Below are positions 8,763 to 18,900 of a DNA stretch of 64,000 nt, piece after piece. The notes below the pieces were generated by a model. The model did not search any database. It was given only the letters and a program-made list of their open reading frames with translations, and was not told the DNA's origin. Both the position numbers and the translations under genes were made by a program. Numbering within the stretch: position 1 is the first letter of the stretch; every line of letters starts with the position of its first letter. This DNA is from Methylobacterium thuringiense (GTDB taxonomy: Bacteria; Pseudomonadota; Alphaproteobacteria; Rhizobiales; Beijerinckiaceae): positions 124,001 to 188,000 of the forward strand of contig NZ_BPRA01000009.1 of NCBI RefSeq assembly GCF_022179645.1, in the 5' to 3' direction.

Positions 8763-9033
8763 GACGCACCTCCTCATTCCGAGACGAGAGGAACGTTCTG
8801 CCGGCCGAAACGGTTCGGTGCCGGGTTGCCGGCGGCTCCGCCCCCATATCTCCGCGCCCATGTCCGCCCCAATGGGCCGACGCTCGGCACGGCGTTCGAG
8901 CGCCGGCAACAGATCCGGCTACCGCTGCAGCGGCCATGTTAAAAAGATTCACATTCTGGCGCAGCCGACGGAACGAACGGCCGGACATAGCCATTTCCAG
9001 CCGCCCATCGGGTCTCAAGGAGACACACAGACA

Positions 9034-9438
9034 ATGCGCCGTATCGCCCTCGCCGCCCTGGCCGCGACCCTGCTCGCCTCGCCCGTCCTCGCCGAGAGCG
9101 CCAAGCCCGTCGCGCCCCCCGCGGCCGTGAAGTTCGCCCCCGTGCCGCCGGAGGCCGTCCTCAGCTACAACCTGATCGGCCTCAACGTCGTCGACGGCAC
9201 CAACAGCAACGTCGGCGAGATCAAGGATCTCACCATCGAGCATGGCAAGCTGTCGGGCTTCATCCTGTCGGTCGGCGGCTTCCTCGGCCTGGGCGAGCGC
9301 TACGTCTCAGTCGATCCGACCTCGGTCGGCCTGACCTACGACGAGAGCGCCAAGAAGTGGGTCGCCTCGATCAACGCGACCAAGGAGGCCCTGAAGGCTG
9401 CGCCGGAGTTCAAGTACGAAGGCAAGTTCAAGCACTGA
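9034..9438 (+). CDS. Exported PRC-barrel domain protein
   Basis: A 134-residue protein with an N-terminal signal peptide (MRRIALAALAATLLASPVLA) and a PRC-barrel domain over residues about 42-115 (LIGLNVVDGTNSNVGEIKDL). PRC-barrel domains are small beta-barrels found in photosynthetic reaction centre H subunit, RimM and stress-related exported proteins. The start has AAGGAGA upstream at longish spacing. A strong hairpin follows the stop codon. Its exact role is unknown; periplasmic location is inferred. Confidence 0.85.
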   Translation: MRRIALAALAATLLASPVLAESAKPVAPPAAVKFAPVPPEAVLSYNLIGLNVVDGTNSNVGEIKDLTIEHGKLSGFILSVGGFLGLGERYVSVDPTSVGLTYDESAKKWVASINATKEALKAAPEFKYEGKFKH

Positions 9439-9450
9439 GCTTTCGGCCGG

Positions 9451-9477
9451 CCGGGAGAGCGTTCTGCGCTCTCCCGG
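9451..9477 (+). terminator. Hairpin terminator after PRC-barrel gene
   Basis: CCGGGAGAGCG, a 5-nt loop and CGCTCTCCCGG make a perfect 11-bp stem 12 bp after the stop codon. The following CTTCTC is only weakly T-rich. Confidence 0.7.
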
Positions 9478-9681
9478 CTTCTCGGGCTTCGCTCCGAACC
9501 CGTCTCTCATCTTTGCGAATGTAGCGAAGCGATCCAGACCGTTTCCGGTCGATTCCTTCAATTTGCCACGCTCCCTTCCCTGGACGGGTGGAGCGTCAAC
9601 GGAACCCGATCCGGGGTCCGGCATGACGGCGTCGCGAAGCGTCGAAACGTCCGTGCCGTTCAAATCCAGCCGCTGCCGCGA

Positions 9682-10308
9682 TCAGGGATACAGCCGCGAC
9701 CGGCTCCAGCCCGCGCCGTCCCGCGAAAACCGCACGCGGTCGTGCAGGCGGAAATCGCCGTTCTGCCAGAACTCCATCTGCACGGGATCGATGCGGAAGC
9801 CCGTCCAGTTCTCCGGCCGCGGGATCGGGCCGTCGTCGTAGCGTTCCGACAGGGCCGCGACTTCGGCCATCAGCGTCGGCCGGTCGGCGAGCGGGCGCGA
9901 CTGCCGGCTGGCGATGGCGCCGATGCGGCTGTCGCGGTGGCGGCTGGCGAAGTAGGCGTCGGCCTCCTCCGGCGTCACCGGCGCGATCGGGCCGCGGGCG
10001 CGGATCTGCCGGCGCAGAGATTTCCAGTGAAGCACCACCGCCGCCTGTGGATTGCGGGCAAGCTGGCCGCCCTTCGCGGATTCCACGTTGGTGTAGAAGA
10101 CGAGCCCGCGCGGGTCGGCGCCCTTCAGGAGCACCATGCGCACGTCGGGCAGGCCGTCGGCGTCGGCAGTGGCGAGCGCCATGGCGTTGGCGTCCTCGGG
10201 TTCCGCGGCCGTGGCTTCAGTCATCCAGGCGGAAAACAGCGGCCAGGGATCTCGCGCAAGCGTGAAGTCCGCAGGCACCCCAAGCTCATCGTCTCTTAAC
10301 GGATCCAC
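9682..10308 (-). CDS. pdxH: Pyridoxamine 5'-phosphate oxidase
   Basis: A 208-residue FMN enzyme. Landmarks are NAMALATADADGLPDVRMVLLKG, FYTNVESAKGGQL, VVLHWKSLRRQIR, FASRHRDSRIGAIASRQS and the C-terminal DRVRFSRDGAGWSRSRLYP. It oxidises pyridoxine or pyridoxamine 5'-phosphate to PLP in the cytoplasm. Length and motif order fit PdxH. It is a single gene, divergent from the 160-residue surface protein across 92 bp. The 243-bp gap to the PRC-barrel gene contains that gene's terminator hairpin and a short AGCGAAGCGATCCAG repeat. Confidence 0.95.
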   Translation of the reverse strand: MDPLRDDELGVPADFTLARDPWPLFSAWMTEATAAEPEDANAMALATADADGLPDVRMVLLKGADPRGLVFYTNVESAKGGQLARNPQAAVVLHWKSLRRQIRARGPIAPVTPEEADAYFASRHRDSRIGAIASRQSRPLADRPTLMAEVAALSERYDDGPIPRPENWTGFRIDPVQMEFWQNGDFRLHDRVRFSRDGAGWSRSRLYP

Positions 10309-10400
10309 GGTCTACTCCCTCGCAGTGACATCCGTGTCGGGGGGGTACCGGCGTGGAGCACCGACACGTCGGTCACGTATGTCTCGCGAGTTCAGGTGTA

Positions 10401-10883
10401 ATGCGTTTTCGCGACTGTAAAGCCCTCAACGGGCCGACGCCGGGTGCGCTCGTCGTCGCGGGCCTGATCCTGTCGGGGCTCTGCGCCTGCAGCGGGCCGA
10501 TCCTGTCGTTCGGGGTCGACGCCAAGCCGGAGCTGCCGCACGAGCCGACCAGCACCGGCAGCATCGCCAAGCCGCCGACCAGCTTCGGCAAGGATCTCGG
10601 CGAGGAGGATTGGCGGCGGGCGCATGCCGCGCTCTCCGTCGCCCTCGATCCGCAGGGCAACGGCAAGCCGGTGAAGTGGGACAACCCCGAGACCGCCATG
10701 CGCGGCTCGGTGAACCCCACCGGCCTGCCCTACGTCTCCAACGACGAGATCTGCCGCGATTTCCTCGCCTCCGTGGTGGCACCCGCCACGAGCCGCTTCG
10801 TGCGCGGCACCGGCTGCAAGCCCTCGGGCGGCGGCTGGGCGCTGAAGCGTCTCAAGGCGGCGCCCAAACCGGCGGCGACCTGA
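10401..10883 (+). CDS. Surface antigen-like lipoprotein (RT0821/Lpp0805-type)
   Basis: A 160-residue protein. The hydrophobic N-terminal segment VVAGLILSGLCACSG ends in a possible lipobox. The mature part contains W-x-NP-x-TA-x-RGSVNPTG and CRDFLASV, a pattern found in the small alphaproteobacterial surface proteins annotated RT0821/Lpp0805. The role is unknown and an outer-membrane or periplasmic location is inferred. ATG at 10401 was preferred over an in-frame start 16 codons earlier because it directly precedes a basic n-region (MRFRDCK). It is followed by the DnaJ-like gene. Confidence 0.68.
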   Translation: MRFRDCKALNGPTPGALVVAGLILSGLCACSGPILSFGVDAKPELPHEPTSTGSIAKPPTSFGKDLGEEDWRRAHAALSVALDPQGNGKPVKWDNPETAMRGSVNPTGLPYVSNDEICRDFLASVVAPATSRFVRGTGCKPSGGGWALKRLKAAPKPAAT

Positions 10884-10980
10884 TCGCCGCCGTTGCGGTT
10901 GGGCAACGACATTCCCACGTTGAAGGGCTGATCACGAGGTCGTATCCGTACGGCCGGATTTCTCTTGGAAACGACCCCGG

Positions 10981-11907
10981 ATGCGGAACCCCTACGACGT
11001 GCTCGGCGTGCCGAAGGGCGCGAGCGAGGCGGAGGTCAAGAAGGCCTTCCGCAAGCTCGCCAAGGCCTATCACCCCGACAGCAACAAGGACCCGAAGGCC
11101 AAGGAGCGCTTCGCCGAGGCGAACACCGCCTACGAGGTGCTGGGCGACAAGGACAAGCGCGGCCAGTTCGACCGCGGCGAGATCGACGGCGACGGAAAGC
11201 CGCGCGCCACCGGCTTCGAGGGGTTCTCGGGCTTCGGCGGCGGCCGCGGCGGTCCCGGCGGCTTCGACTTCGAGAACGCGCAGCGCGGCCGCGGCCCGGC
11301 CGGCGGCATGGGCGAGGACATCTTCTCCACGCTGTTCGGCGAGGCGTTCCGCGCAGGCGGCGCCGGGCCTGGTCCGGGACGCGGGCCGGCGCGCGGCGAG
11401 GATGTCGCGGCGGAGCTCTCCGTCACCCTGGAGCAGGTGGCGAGCGACGAGAAGCTGCGCCTGACCCTGCCGGGCGGGCGCGGCGTCGACGTGATGATCC
11501 CCAAGGGCGTGGTCGACGGCCAGACCATCCGGCTGCGCGGCCTCGGCGGCGGGGGCGGCCCGCGCTCGGAGCCGGGCGACGCGCTCCTCACCATCCGGAT
11601 CAAGCCGCACGACCGCTTCAAGGCGGAGGGCGCGGACCTGCGCGTCACCGTCGACCTCGCGCTGGAAGATGCCGTGCTCGGCGGGGCGCTGCGCGTGCCG
11701 ACGCTCACCGGCGCGGTCGAGATGAAGATTCCCGCCATGACGAGTTCCGGCCGTTCCTTCCGGTTGCGCGGAAAGGGCCTGCCGAAGAAGGACGGCGCGC
11801 GGGGCGACCTCATCGCCACCACCGCCATCGTCCTGCCGGCCGACGCGGACGCGGCTTTGGCCGATTACGCGCGGCAGCGGCGCGAGGCGAAGGCCGGCAC
11901 GGCCTGA
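10981..11907 (+). CDS. DnaJ-class co-chaperone (CbpA/DnaJ type II)
   Basis: A 308-residue protein. The J-domain covers residues 3-65, with the HPD motif in [11 protein letters not shown] Gly/Phe-rich linker follows ([17 protein letters not shown]), then a DnaJ C-terminal substrate-binding domain (about 138-290). The Cys-rich zinc-finger domain of DnaJ proper is absent, so it belongs to the CbpA-like type. It would stimulate the ATPase of DnaK-like Hsp70 and deliver clients. It sits 115 bp before fabI on the same strand. Confidence 0.9.
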   Translation: MRNPYDVLGVPKGASEAEVKKAFRKLAKAYHPDSNKDPKAKERFAEANTAYEVLGDKDKRGQFDRGEIDGDGKPRATGFEGFSGFGGGRGGPGGFDFENAQRGRGPAGGMGEDIFSTLFGEAFRAGGAGPGPGRGPARGEDVAAELSVTLEQVASDEKLRLTLPGGRGVDVMIPKGVVDGQTIRLRGLGGGGGPRSEPGDALLTIRIKPHDRFKAEGADLRVTVDLALEDAVLGGALRVPTLTGAVEMKIPAMTSSGRSFRLRGKGLPKKDGARGDLIATTAIVLPADADAALADYARQRREAKAGTA

Positions 11908-12022
11908 GCCGACACCCTGTGGCTGCACGAGGCTTTCCCCTGGCTTAGGCCTCCGCTAAGGATGCCGGCCGCATGGTCGACCCTCGGGTCGGGCGGCGGT
12001 GCGGACCTCATCAGGGTGGAAC

Positions 12023-12844
12023 ATGTCGGACGGAACCGGTTTGCTGGCAGGCAAGAACGGGCTGGTGCTCGGGGTGGCCAACAACCGCTCGATCGCCTGG
12101 GGCATCGCGAAGAGCGCAGCCGCGCACGGTGCCAAGCTCGCCTTCACCTACCAGGGTGACGCGCTGAAGAAGCGCGTCGAGCCGCTGGCGAAGGAGCTGG
12201 ATGCCCACGTCGTCGGCCATTGCGACGTCACCGACCCGGCCTCGATCGACGCGGTCTTCGCGCGTACCGCCGAGGTCTTTCCCGAGGGCATCGACTTCGT
12301 CGTCCACTGCATCGCCTTCTCCGACAAGGACGAGCTGACCGGGCGCTACGTCGAGACCTCGGAGGCGAACTTCACCAAGTCGCTGCTGATCTCCTGCTAC
12401 TCGTTCACGGCGATCGCCCAGCGCGCCGAGAAGCTGATGCCGAACGGCGGCTCGCTGCTCACGCTGACCTATTACGGCGCCGAGAAGTGGATGCCGCACT
12501 ACAACGTGATGGGCGTCGCCAAGGCCGCGCTCGAAGCGTCGGTGCGCTACCTCGCCGCCGACCTCGGCCCCTCGAAGATCCGCGTCAACGCGATCTCGGC
12601 CGGCCCGATCAAGACGCTCGCCGCCTCCGGCATCGGCGATTTCCGCTACATCCTGAAGTGGAACGAGTACAACGCGCCGCTGCGCCGAACCGTCACCATC
12701 GACGAGGTCGGCGAGACGGCGGCCTATCTCGTCTCCGACATGTCCCGCGGCATGACCGGCGAGATTCTTCACGTGGATGCCGGCTATCACGTGGTGGGCA
12801 TGAAGAACCCCGACGCGCCGGATCTGGCGCTCGACAGGGACTGA
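12023..12844 (+). CDS. fabI: Enoyl-[acyl-carrier-protein] reductase (NADH)
   Basis: A 273-residue SDR-type reductase with the FabI fingerprints: GVANNRSIAWGIA in the NADH-binding region, then HCIAFSDKDELTG, LTLTYYGAEKWMPHYNVMGVAKAAL with the Tyr-x6-Lys spacing, and AGPIKTLAASGIGDF. It performs the last reduction of each fatty-acid elongation cycle and is the usual triclosan target. The start ATG follows AGGGTGG. A hairpin 14 bp beyond the stop may terminate the transcript. Confidence 0.95.
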   Translation: MSDGTGLLAGKNGLVLGVANNRSIAWGIAKSAAAHGAKLAFTYQGDALKKRVEPLAKELDAHVVGHCDVTDPASIDAVFARTAEVFPEGIDFVVHCIAFSDKDELTGRYVETSEANFTKSLLISCYSFTAIAQRAEKLMPNGGSLLTLTYYGAEKWMPHYNVMGVAKAALEASVRYLAADLGPSKIRVNAISAGPIKTLAASGIGDFRYILKWNEYNAPLRRTVTIDEVGETAAYLVSDMSRGMTGEILHVDAGYHVVGMKNPDAPDLALDRD

Positions 12845-12858
12845 TTCCTTTTGGGTTC

Positions 12859-12883
12859 GGATGCGCGGCTTCGCTGCGCATCC
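12859..12883 (+). terminator. Possible terminator hairpin after fabI
   Basis: GGATGCGCGGC, loop TTC and GCTGCGCATCC form an 11-bp stem with one mismatch. There is no T-run, and the sequence resembles a common dispersed repeat, so the terminator role is uncertain. It lies between convergent fabI and the AAA ATPase gene. Confidence 0.5.
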
Positions 12884-12896
12884 GGGATGTGCCCAA

Positions 12897-14051
12897 TCAG
12901 TCCTCTTCGTCCTCCGAAAAATCCCCGGCGAGCCGCAGCCCCTCGATCCAGGTCGCGCCGTCGCGCTTGACCACGATGCGGGGCCGGACCCCGCCGAGCT
13001 CGGCGATGGCCTGCGCCAGCCGCTCGGAATGGGTGACGAGCCAGACCTGCGTGCGCTCGGACGCACGCACGATCATCCGCGCCAGCGGCTCCATCAGGTC
13101 CGGGTGCAGGCTGGTCTCCGGCTCGTTCAGCGCGATGAAGGGCGGCAGCCGGTAGGCGAGCAGCGCTCCGGCGAGCGCGAGATAGCGCAGCGTGCCGTCC
13201 GACAGTTCAGAGGCCGCGAAGACCCGCTTCGGATAGTCTGAAAAGATCAGGCCGAAGCTGGCGTCGCGGTCGGGCGGCGGGATGACGAGGCGCGCGCCGG
13301 GGAAAGCGTGGTCGACCGCTTCGTCGAGATCGGCCGTGTCCTGCCGGATATGCTTCAACGTCGCGAACACCGCGGCGAGGTCCGAGCCGTCGGAGGCCAG
13401 CGTCGGCGTCGTCACCGCGAGGCAAGGCCGGCGCAGGGCCGAGGCGGCGTCGGTGCGGAAGTCGTGGTGGAAGCGCCAGGCGGCCATGGCCTGGCGCACG
13501 ATCGCGATCTCGGGGAAGCGCATCGCGTCCTGCAGGGCGCCGAGCGCGGTCTCGGTGGCGAGCAGCGAGCTGCCGAACGGCCGTTTCCGGCCGTCCTCGT
13601 CGCGCACGAAGCCGGACGGGCCGTCCCGGCTCAGCGCAACCACCGGGCGCAGGCCCGTCTGCAGCGTCAGGCGCTCCGCCTTGACCTGTGGCTCCAGCGC
13701 GAAGGCGGCGCCGTGGATCCCGTCGCCGGATTGCGGAACGAGGCCGACCGCGACTTCGTATCCGAAGGAATGCCCGATCGCGTCGTCGGCCAGGGTCGCC
13801 GACAGGTGGACGCGCGCCGGCGCGCCGACCCTGCGCCGGCCGGCCCAGAGCACCGATTCCATCCCGCCCTCGGCCGCGAGCGCCCGCGTCAGCACGCCGT
13901 CGGCGGCGGCCTGGAGTAGTTCGAGGGAGCGATAGAGATTGGTCTTGCCGGCCCCGTTGCCGCCGATGAACACCCCGAGGCCGTCCACCGGGAAACGGAT
14001 CCGCTCGAGCGAGCGGTAGCCGGAGACGGCGATCTCACGGACGGCGAGCAT
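12897..14051 (-). CDS. AAA-family ATPase (RecF/OLD-like, AAA_21)
   Basis: A 384-residue SMC-like ATPase. Walker A is GGNGAGKTN at about residue 30, a signature-like LSDGTLRYLALAGALL sits near residue 285, and Walker B is IALNEPETSLHPDL. The opening REIAVSGYRSLERIRF is the usual start of RecF/OLD-like predicted ATPases. No TOPRIM nuclease domain is visible, so it is not a full OLD nuclease. The substrate is unknown; DNA transactions are an inference from the fold. It follows ppk2 by 22 bp and is probably co-transcribed. The C-terminus is acidic (DFSEDEED). Confidence 0.82.
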   Translation of the reverse strand: MLAVREIAVSGYRSLERIRFPVDGLGVFIGGNGAGKTNLYRSLELLQAAADGVLTRALAAEGGMESVLWAGRRRVGAPARVHLSATLADDAIGHSFGYEVAVGLVPQSGDGIHGAAFALEPQVKAERLTLQTGLRPVVALSRDGPSGFVRDEDGRKRPFGSSLLATETALGALQDAMRFPEIAIVRQAMAAWRFHHDFRTDAASALRRPCLAVTTPTLASDGSDLAAVFATLKHIRQDTADLDEAVDHAFPGARLVIPPPDRDASFGLIFSDYPKRVFAASELSDGTLRYLALAGALLAYRLPPFIALNEPETSLHPDLMEPLARMIVRASERTQVWLVTHSERLAQAIAELGGVRPRIVVKRDGATWIEGLRLAGDFSEDEED

Positions 14052-14073
14052 GGACGAGCCTCCGGCGGGTCGA

Positions 14074-14961
14074 TCAATCCGAAACCGTCAAACCCGCGAT
14101 CCCCGGCTTCGGCTCCGGGAACTGCGGGTCCATCGCCTCCAGCGTGTCGGCGACGGTCCGGGCGATGGCGAGGTTGCGGTACCATTTGCGGTTGGCCGGA
14201 ACGACGTGCCAGGGCGCGTAGGGCGTCGAGCAGCGCGAGAGCGCGTCGGTGAAGGCGGACTGGTAGGCGTCCCAGGACTTGCGCTCGACGAGGTCGGCCG
14301 GATCGAACTTCCAGTGCTTGTCCGGCTCGACGAGGCGCGATTCCAGGCGCTCCTTCTGCTCCTCCTTCGAGATGTGCAGGAAGAACTTGAGCACGGTGAC
14401 GCCCGAGAGCGTCAGCAGCCGCTCGAAATCGTTGATCAGCCCGTAGCGCTCGCGCCAGATTTTTTCGGGTACGAGATCCTTCACCCGCACCGCCAGGACG
14501 TCCTCGTAATGGCTGCGGTTGAACACGCCGATCAGGCCGCGCCCGGGCACCTTGGCGTGGTAGCGCCAGAGAAAATCCTGATCGAGCTCCTCCGCGCTCG
14601 GCACCTTGAACGACCAGACCCGGCAGCCCTGCGGGTTCACGCCCTGGAAGACGTTGCGGATGGTGCCGTCCTTGCCGCCGGTGTCGATCGCCTGGAACAC
14701 CACGAGCAGGCTGCGCCTGTGCTCGGCATAGAGCCGCTCCTGCAGCGCGCTGATGCGCGTACGCTCCGCCTTCAAGGCCTCCCCGGCCGCCTCCTTCTCG
14801 AAGCCGCCGTCCGAGGCCGGATCCACCGAGGCGAGGTCGAAGCTCCGGCCCGGCACCACCGTGACGATGCCCGGCGCGGCGCGCGGACGATCCTGCCATG
14901 GTGTCGCATCGGCGGATGCGGGGGTTGCGGCGCGGTGGCGCTTGCCGTGCTTCTTCGTCAT
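14074..14961 (-). CDS. ppk2: Polyphosphate kinase 2 family protein
   Basis: A 295-residue PPK2 with the Walker A-like QAIDTGGKDGTIRNV, the Walker B-like VFNRSHYEDVL and the lid helix with conserved Arg/Lys (HISKEEQKERLESR). The one-domain length and DKHWKFDPADLVER block fit the class of PPK2 that phosphorylates nucleoside mono- or diphosphates from polyphosphate. Which nucleotide is used cannot be read from sequence. The N-terminal 40 residues are basic and probably disordered. It is the promoter-proximal gene of a pair with the AAA ATPase. Confidence 0.9.
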   Translation of the reverse strand: MTKKHGKRHRAATPASADATPWQDRPRAAPGIVTVVPGRSFDLASVDPASDGGFEKEAAGEALKAERTRISALQERLYAEHRRSLLVVFQAIDTGGKDGTIRNVFQGVNPQGCRVWSFKVPSAEELDQDFLWRYHAKVPGRGLIGVFNRSHYEDVLAVRVKDLVPEKIWRERYGLINDFERLLTLSGVTVLKFFLHISKEEQKERLESRLVEPDKHWKFDPADLVERKSWDAYQSAFTDALSRCSTPYAPWHVVPANRKWYRNLAIARTVADTLEAMDPQFPEPKPGIAGLTVSD

Positions 14962-15061
14962 GGGAAAAGTCGGATCCTGACAGGTTTTCGCAACGCGAAG
15001 GTTGCAGGCTATCGGAGGTGGCGGCCGAGGTCCAAGGCCGAGCCGGGCCAGAGGAGATGCG

Positions 15062-15658
15062 GTGAAGCCGAAATCGGCGATCTGGTTCGTGCGTCACGGC
15101 CAGACCGACTGGAATGCGCAAAGGCGCCTCCAGGGCCAGCGCGACATCGACCTCAACGCCACCGGCCTCGCGCAGGCGGCGGAGGCGGCCGCGCGCCTGC
15201 GCGCCGTCGCGGGGGAGGGGCTGAACGATGCCGCCTTCGTCGCGAGCCCGCTGGTCCGCACCCGGCACACCATGGAGATCCTGCGCCGCACGCTGGACCT
15301 GCCGCCCTCCGGCTACCGCACCGATCCGCGCCTCAGGGAGATCGGCTTCGGCGCCTGGGAAGGGTCGACCTGGGCCGAGATCCGGCGCTGGGACCCCTCC
15401 GGCGCGGCGGCCCGCGACCGCGACCGCTGGAACTACCAGCCGAAGGGGCAGGGCGCCGAGAGCTACGCCATGCTCACGGGCCGCGTCGCCGCCCTCGTCG
15501 CCGAACTCGACGGCCCGACGGTGCTCGTCGCCCATGGCGGCGTCGCCCGCGCGGTGCTGGTGGCGCTGGGCCACGTCGACAGCTACGCCGCCCCGCGGCT
15601 CGGCATCCGCCAGGGCAGCATCCTGGTGATCGAGCCGGAGGGTTGGCGCTGGGCGTGA
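15062..15658 (+). CDS. Histidine phosphatase (phosphoglycerate mutase-like)
   Basis: A 198-residue protein with the catalytic RHG (FVRHGQTDWN), the SPLVRTRHTM arginine block, a catalytic Glu region (EIGFGAWEG) and the second His (VLVAHGGVAR). These define the branch-1 histidine phosphatase superfamily. The start is GTG, chosen for AGAGGAG five bases before it. Substrates in this family vary, so phosphoglycerate mutase activity should not be assumed. The 293-bp gap after it holds a fragment of the TTCCGCTGACGCTCCA repeat and the upstream region of the NRPS-like gene. Confidence 0.87.
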   Translation: MKPKSAIWFVRHGQTDWNAQRRLQGQRDIDLNATGLAQAAEAAARLRAVAGEGLNDAAFVASPLVRTRHTMEILRRTLDLPPSGYRTDPRLREIGFGAWEGSTWAEIRRWDPSGAAARDRDRWNYQPKGQGAESYAMLTGRVAALVAELDGPTVLVAHGGVARAVLVALGHVDSYAAPRLGIRQGSILVIEPEGWRWA

Positions 15659-15951
15659 AGCCGCGCCTTCCGACCCCGCCATTCCCCGAAACACCTTCCG
15701 CTGACGCTCCAGGCGTCCGAGACGGGGGCGGAGCCTGCGATGCCATGGTTCGGTATCCCGCATGATCCGTCCCGGCATTCAACGCCGGTTCAAGCGGCCC
15801 ATGGAACCGTGCTAGGCGACCGGCACGGGGATCACGCCCCCGTGACGGCAAGATCCGGTCGCAGAATGGCCCCGCGCGCCGGCCAAGCTCTACCCGAGCC
15901 GACTTGAGACGAGAGGGCCGATCCCTGGCGGGAGCGGCAGCGAAGATTCGG

Positions 15952-18900
15952 ATGAGCACACTCGCCGAGACGAGCCGGGGGCGGCAGGGCAGCACGCCTC
16001 CCGACGGGATCACGGGCAAGGCCGTCTTGCGCGGCGAGTCCCGGCCGGACCTGATCCGCGACGAAGTCCTGGCCGACATCTTTCGCGCCAGCGCCGAGGC
16101 GCGGCCGGGACATCCGTGCCTGATCGACGGCGCCGCGCGGGATGGGGACGGCCGCCATCCGTCGCTGACCTATGCCGAGGTCGACGCCCGCTCCGATGCG
16201 GTCGCCGCGGCCTTGGCCGATCGCGGCATCGGTCCCGGCGCGGTGGTCGGCCTCTGGATGGCGCGCGGGCCGGAACTGCTGATCGCGCAGATCGGCATCA
16301 CCAAGTCCGGCGCCGCTTGGCTGCCCTTCGACGCCGAGGCCCCGGCCGACCGCGTCGGAATCTGCCTCACCGACGCAGCGGCGAAGGCGCTGATCGTCTC
16401 CGAGGCGCTGAAGGCCGGCGCGCCCGACGCAGCGCCCGTCGTCACCACCGAAGCCCTGCTGCACGACGTGCCGGAGGGTGCGCCCGCGCCGGACCTCAAG
16501 GCCCTGCGCCTGACGCCGGAGCATCCGGCCTACCTGATCTACACCTCGGGCTCGACCGGCGTGCCCAAGGGCATCGTGATCAGCCACGCCAACATCTGCC
16601 ACTTCCTGCGGTCCGGAAACGCGCTCTACGGCATGCGGGCCGACGACGTGGTGTTCCAGGGCGCATCCGTCGCCTTCGATCTCTCGATGGAGGAGATCTG
16701 GGTTCCCTATCTCGTCGGCGCGAGCCTGTTCGTCGCGACGCCGACGATGATGGGCGACGTCGAGACCCTGCCCGGCATCATCGCGGAAGCCGGCGTCACG
16801 GTGCTCGACACGGTGCCGACGCTGCTCGCCATGATCACCGGCGATCTGCCCGAGGTCAGGCTGGTGCTGCTCGGCGGCGAAGCCCTGCCGGAGCCGCTGG
16901 TCGGCCGCTGGGCGGTGAACGGCCGCCAGCTCTTCAACACCTACGGCCCGACCGAGGCCACGGTGGTGGCCACCGCCGCCGAGATGCGCCCGGGCGAGCC
17001 CGTCACCATCGGCGGCCCGATCGCCAACTATTCCGTCTACGTCGCCGACGAAGCCCTGAACCTGCTCGATCCCGGCCAGCAGGGCGAGTTGCTGATCGGC
17101 GGCCCCGGCGTCGCCAAGGGCTACCTGCAGCGGCCCGAGCTGACGGCGGAAAAGTTCGTCGCCAACCCCTTCGCGACGGGGGGCATCGATCCGGTGCTCT
17201 ACCGCTCGGGCGACGCGGTCTCGCTGGACGCCGAGGGACGCATCGCCTTCCACGGCCGCATCGACGACCAGGTCAAGGTGCGCGGCTTCCGGGTCGAGCT
17301 CGGCGAGATCGAGACGCGGATCCGGGCCGAGGCCGGCATCAACCAGGCCGCCGTCGTGCTGCGGGGCGACGACGGCGTCGACCGGCTCGTGGCCTTCCTG
17401 GTGCCGGACCGCGGGATCACGATCGACGCGCCGGCCCTGCGAAAATCGCTGGCCGCGCAGCTGCCGCCCTACATGGTGCCGGGCCATTTCGAGACCGTCG
17501 AGACGCTGCCGCGGCTGACCTCGGGCAAGGTCGACCGCAAGGCGCTGAAGGCCGCCCCGCTCACCGTCACGGTGGTAGCGGGCGAGCAGGAGGAGCCGAG
17601 GAACGACACCGAGGCCGCGCTCCTCGCCGCGGCGAAAAAGGCGTTCGGCGAACAGCCGATCGGCTTCGAGGCGGACTTCTTCGCCGATCTCGGCGGCCAC
17701 TCGCTGCTGGCGGCCCGCTTCGTCGGCGCCGTGCGCGACACGCCGGTGCTCGCGGCCATGACCATCCGCGACGTCTACGCCCACCGCACACTCCGGGCGA
17801 TGTCGGACGACCTGATCGCGCGCTTCGGCGGCGTCGGCACGGACGTCGCCGTGCGCGACCTGAGCTTCGCACCGCCGCCGCTGCTGCGCCGGGCGCTCTG
17901 CGGCCTCGCCCAGGCCATCGCGCTGCCCTTCGTGATCGCGCTGGCGACCTCGCAATGGCTCGGCATCTTCGTGACCTACCTGCTGCTCACCGGCGGCGGG
18001 CTCGGCTTCTTCGAAGAGCTCGGCGTGCTGCTCGCTGTCTATATCGGCCTCGTGCTCGGCACCGGCGCCATCGCCATCGCGGCGAAGTGGATCCTGCTGG
18101 GGCGGACCAAGCCCGGCCGCTACCCGCTCTGGGGCCAGTATTATTTCCGCTGGTGGTTGGTCTCGCGGCTGTCGCCGCTGGTCCACGTGAAGTGGCTCCA
18201 GGGCTCGCCGGCGATCGTCTGGTACCTGCGCCTGATGGGCGCCAAGATCGGCCGGGACGCGCTGATCTCGGAACTCGTCGTCGGCGCGCCCGATCTTCTC
18301 ACCGTCGGCGCGGACGCGACGCTGGGCGGCCACAACGTCGTCGCCAACGCGGAAGTCGTCGGCAACGAGCTCGTCATCGGCACCGTCAGCATCGGCCGCG
18401 ACGTCGTCACCGGCGCGTCCTGCGTGTTCGGACCGGACACGGTGGTGGGCGACTTCGCCCAGCTCGCCGACCTGACGACCGTGCCCGAGGGCACCGTGAT
18501 CGGCGAGGCCGAGGCCTGGGACGGCTCGCCCGGCCGCAAGGTCGGCATGGTCGACGTCGCGAGCCTGCCGGAGCCGGCCTATGCCTCGCCGGCCCGCCGG
18601 TTCTGGCTCGGCGCGGCCTACCTGCTCCTCGTCACCATCGTGCCATCGGTCGGGCTGCTGCCGATCTTCCCGGCCTTCTTCGTGTTCGACCAGATCAGCG
18701 ACTCGCTCTCGAACGTCACCGACATCGACTACCACTGGTACCTGCCGCTGCTCACCTGGCCGACCGCCATGCTGATGACGGCGAGTTCGGTCATGGTGAT
18801 CGCGCTGATGCGCTGGGTGCTGGTGCCGCGGCTGCGCACCGAGACCTACTCGGTCCACTCGGTGTTCTACCTGCGCAAATGGACCCTGGCGCTCGCCGTC

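Noticed and set aside
12897-14051. The AAA ATPase as part of a defence system (OLD/Gabija-like)
   Set aside because: No TOPRIM domain and no helicase partner; neighbours are PPK2 and fabI, ordinary housekeeping genes.
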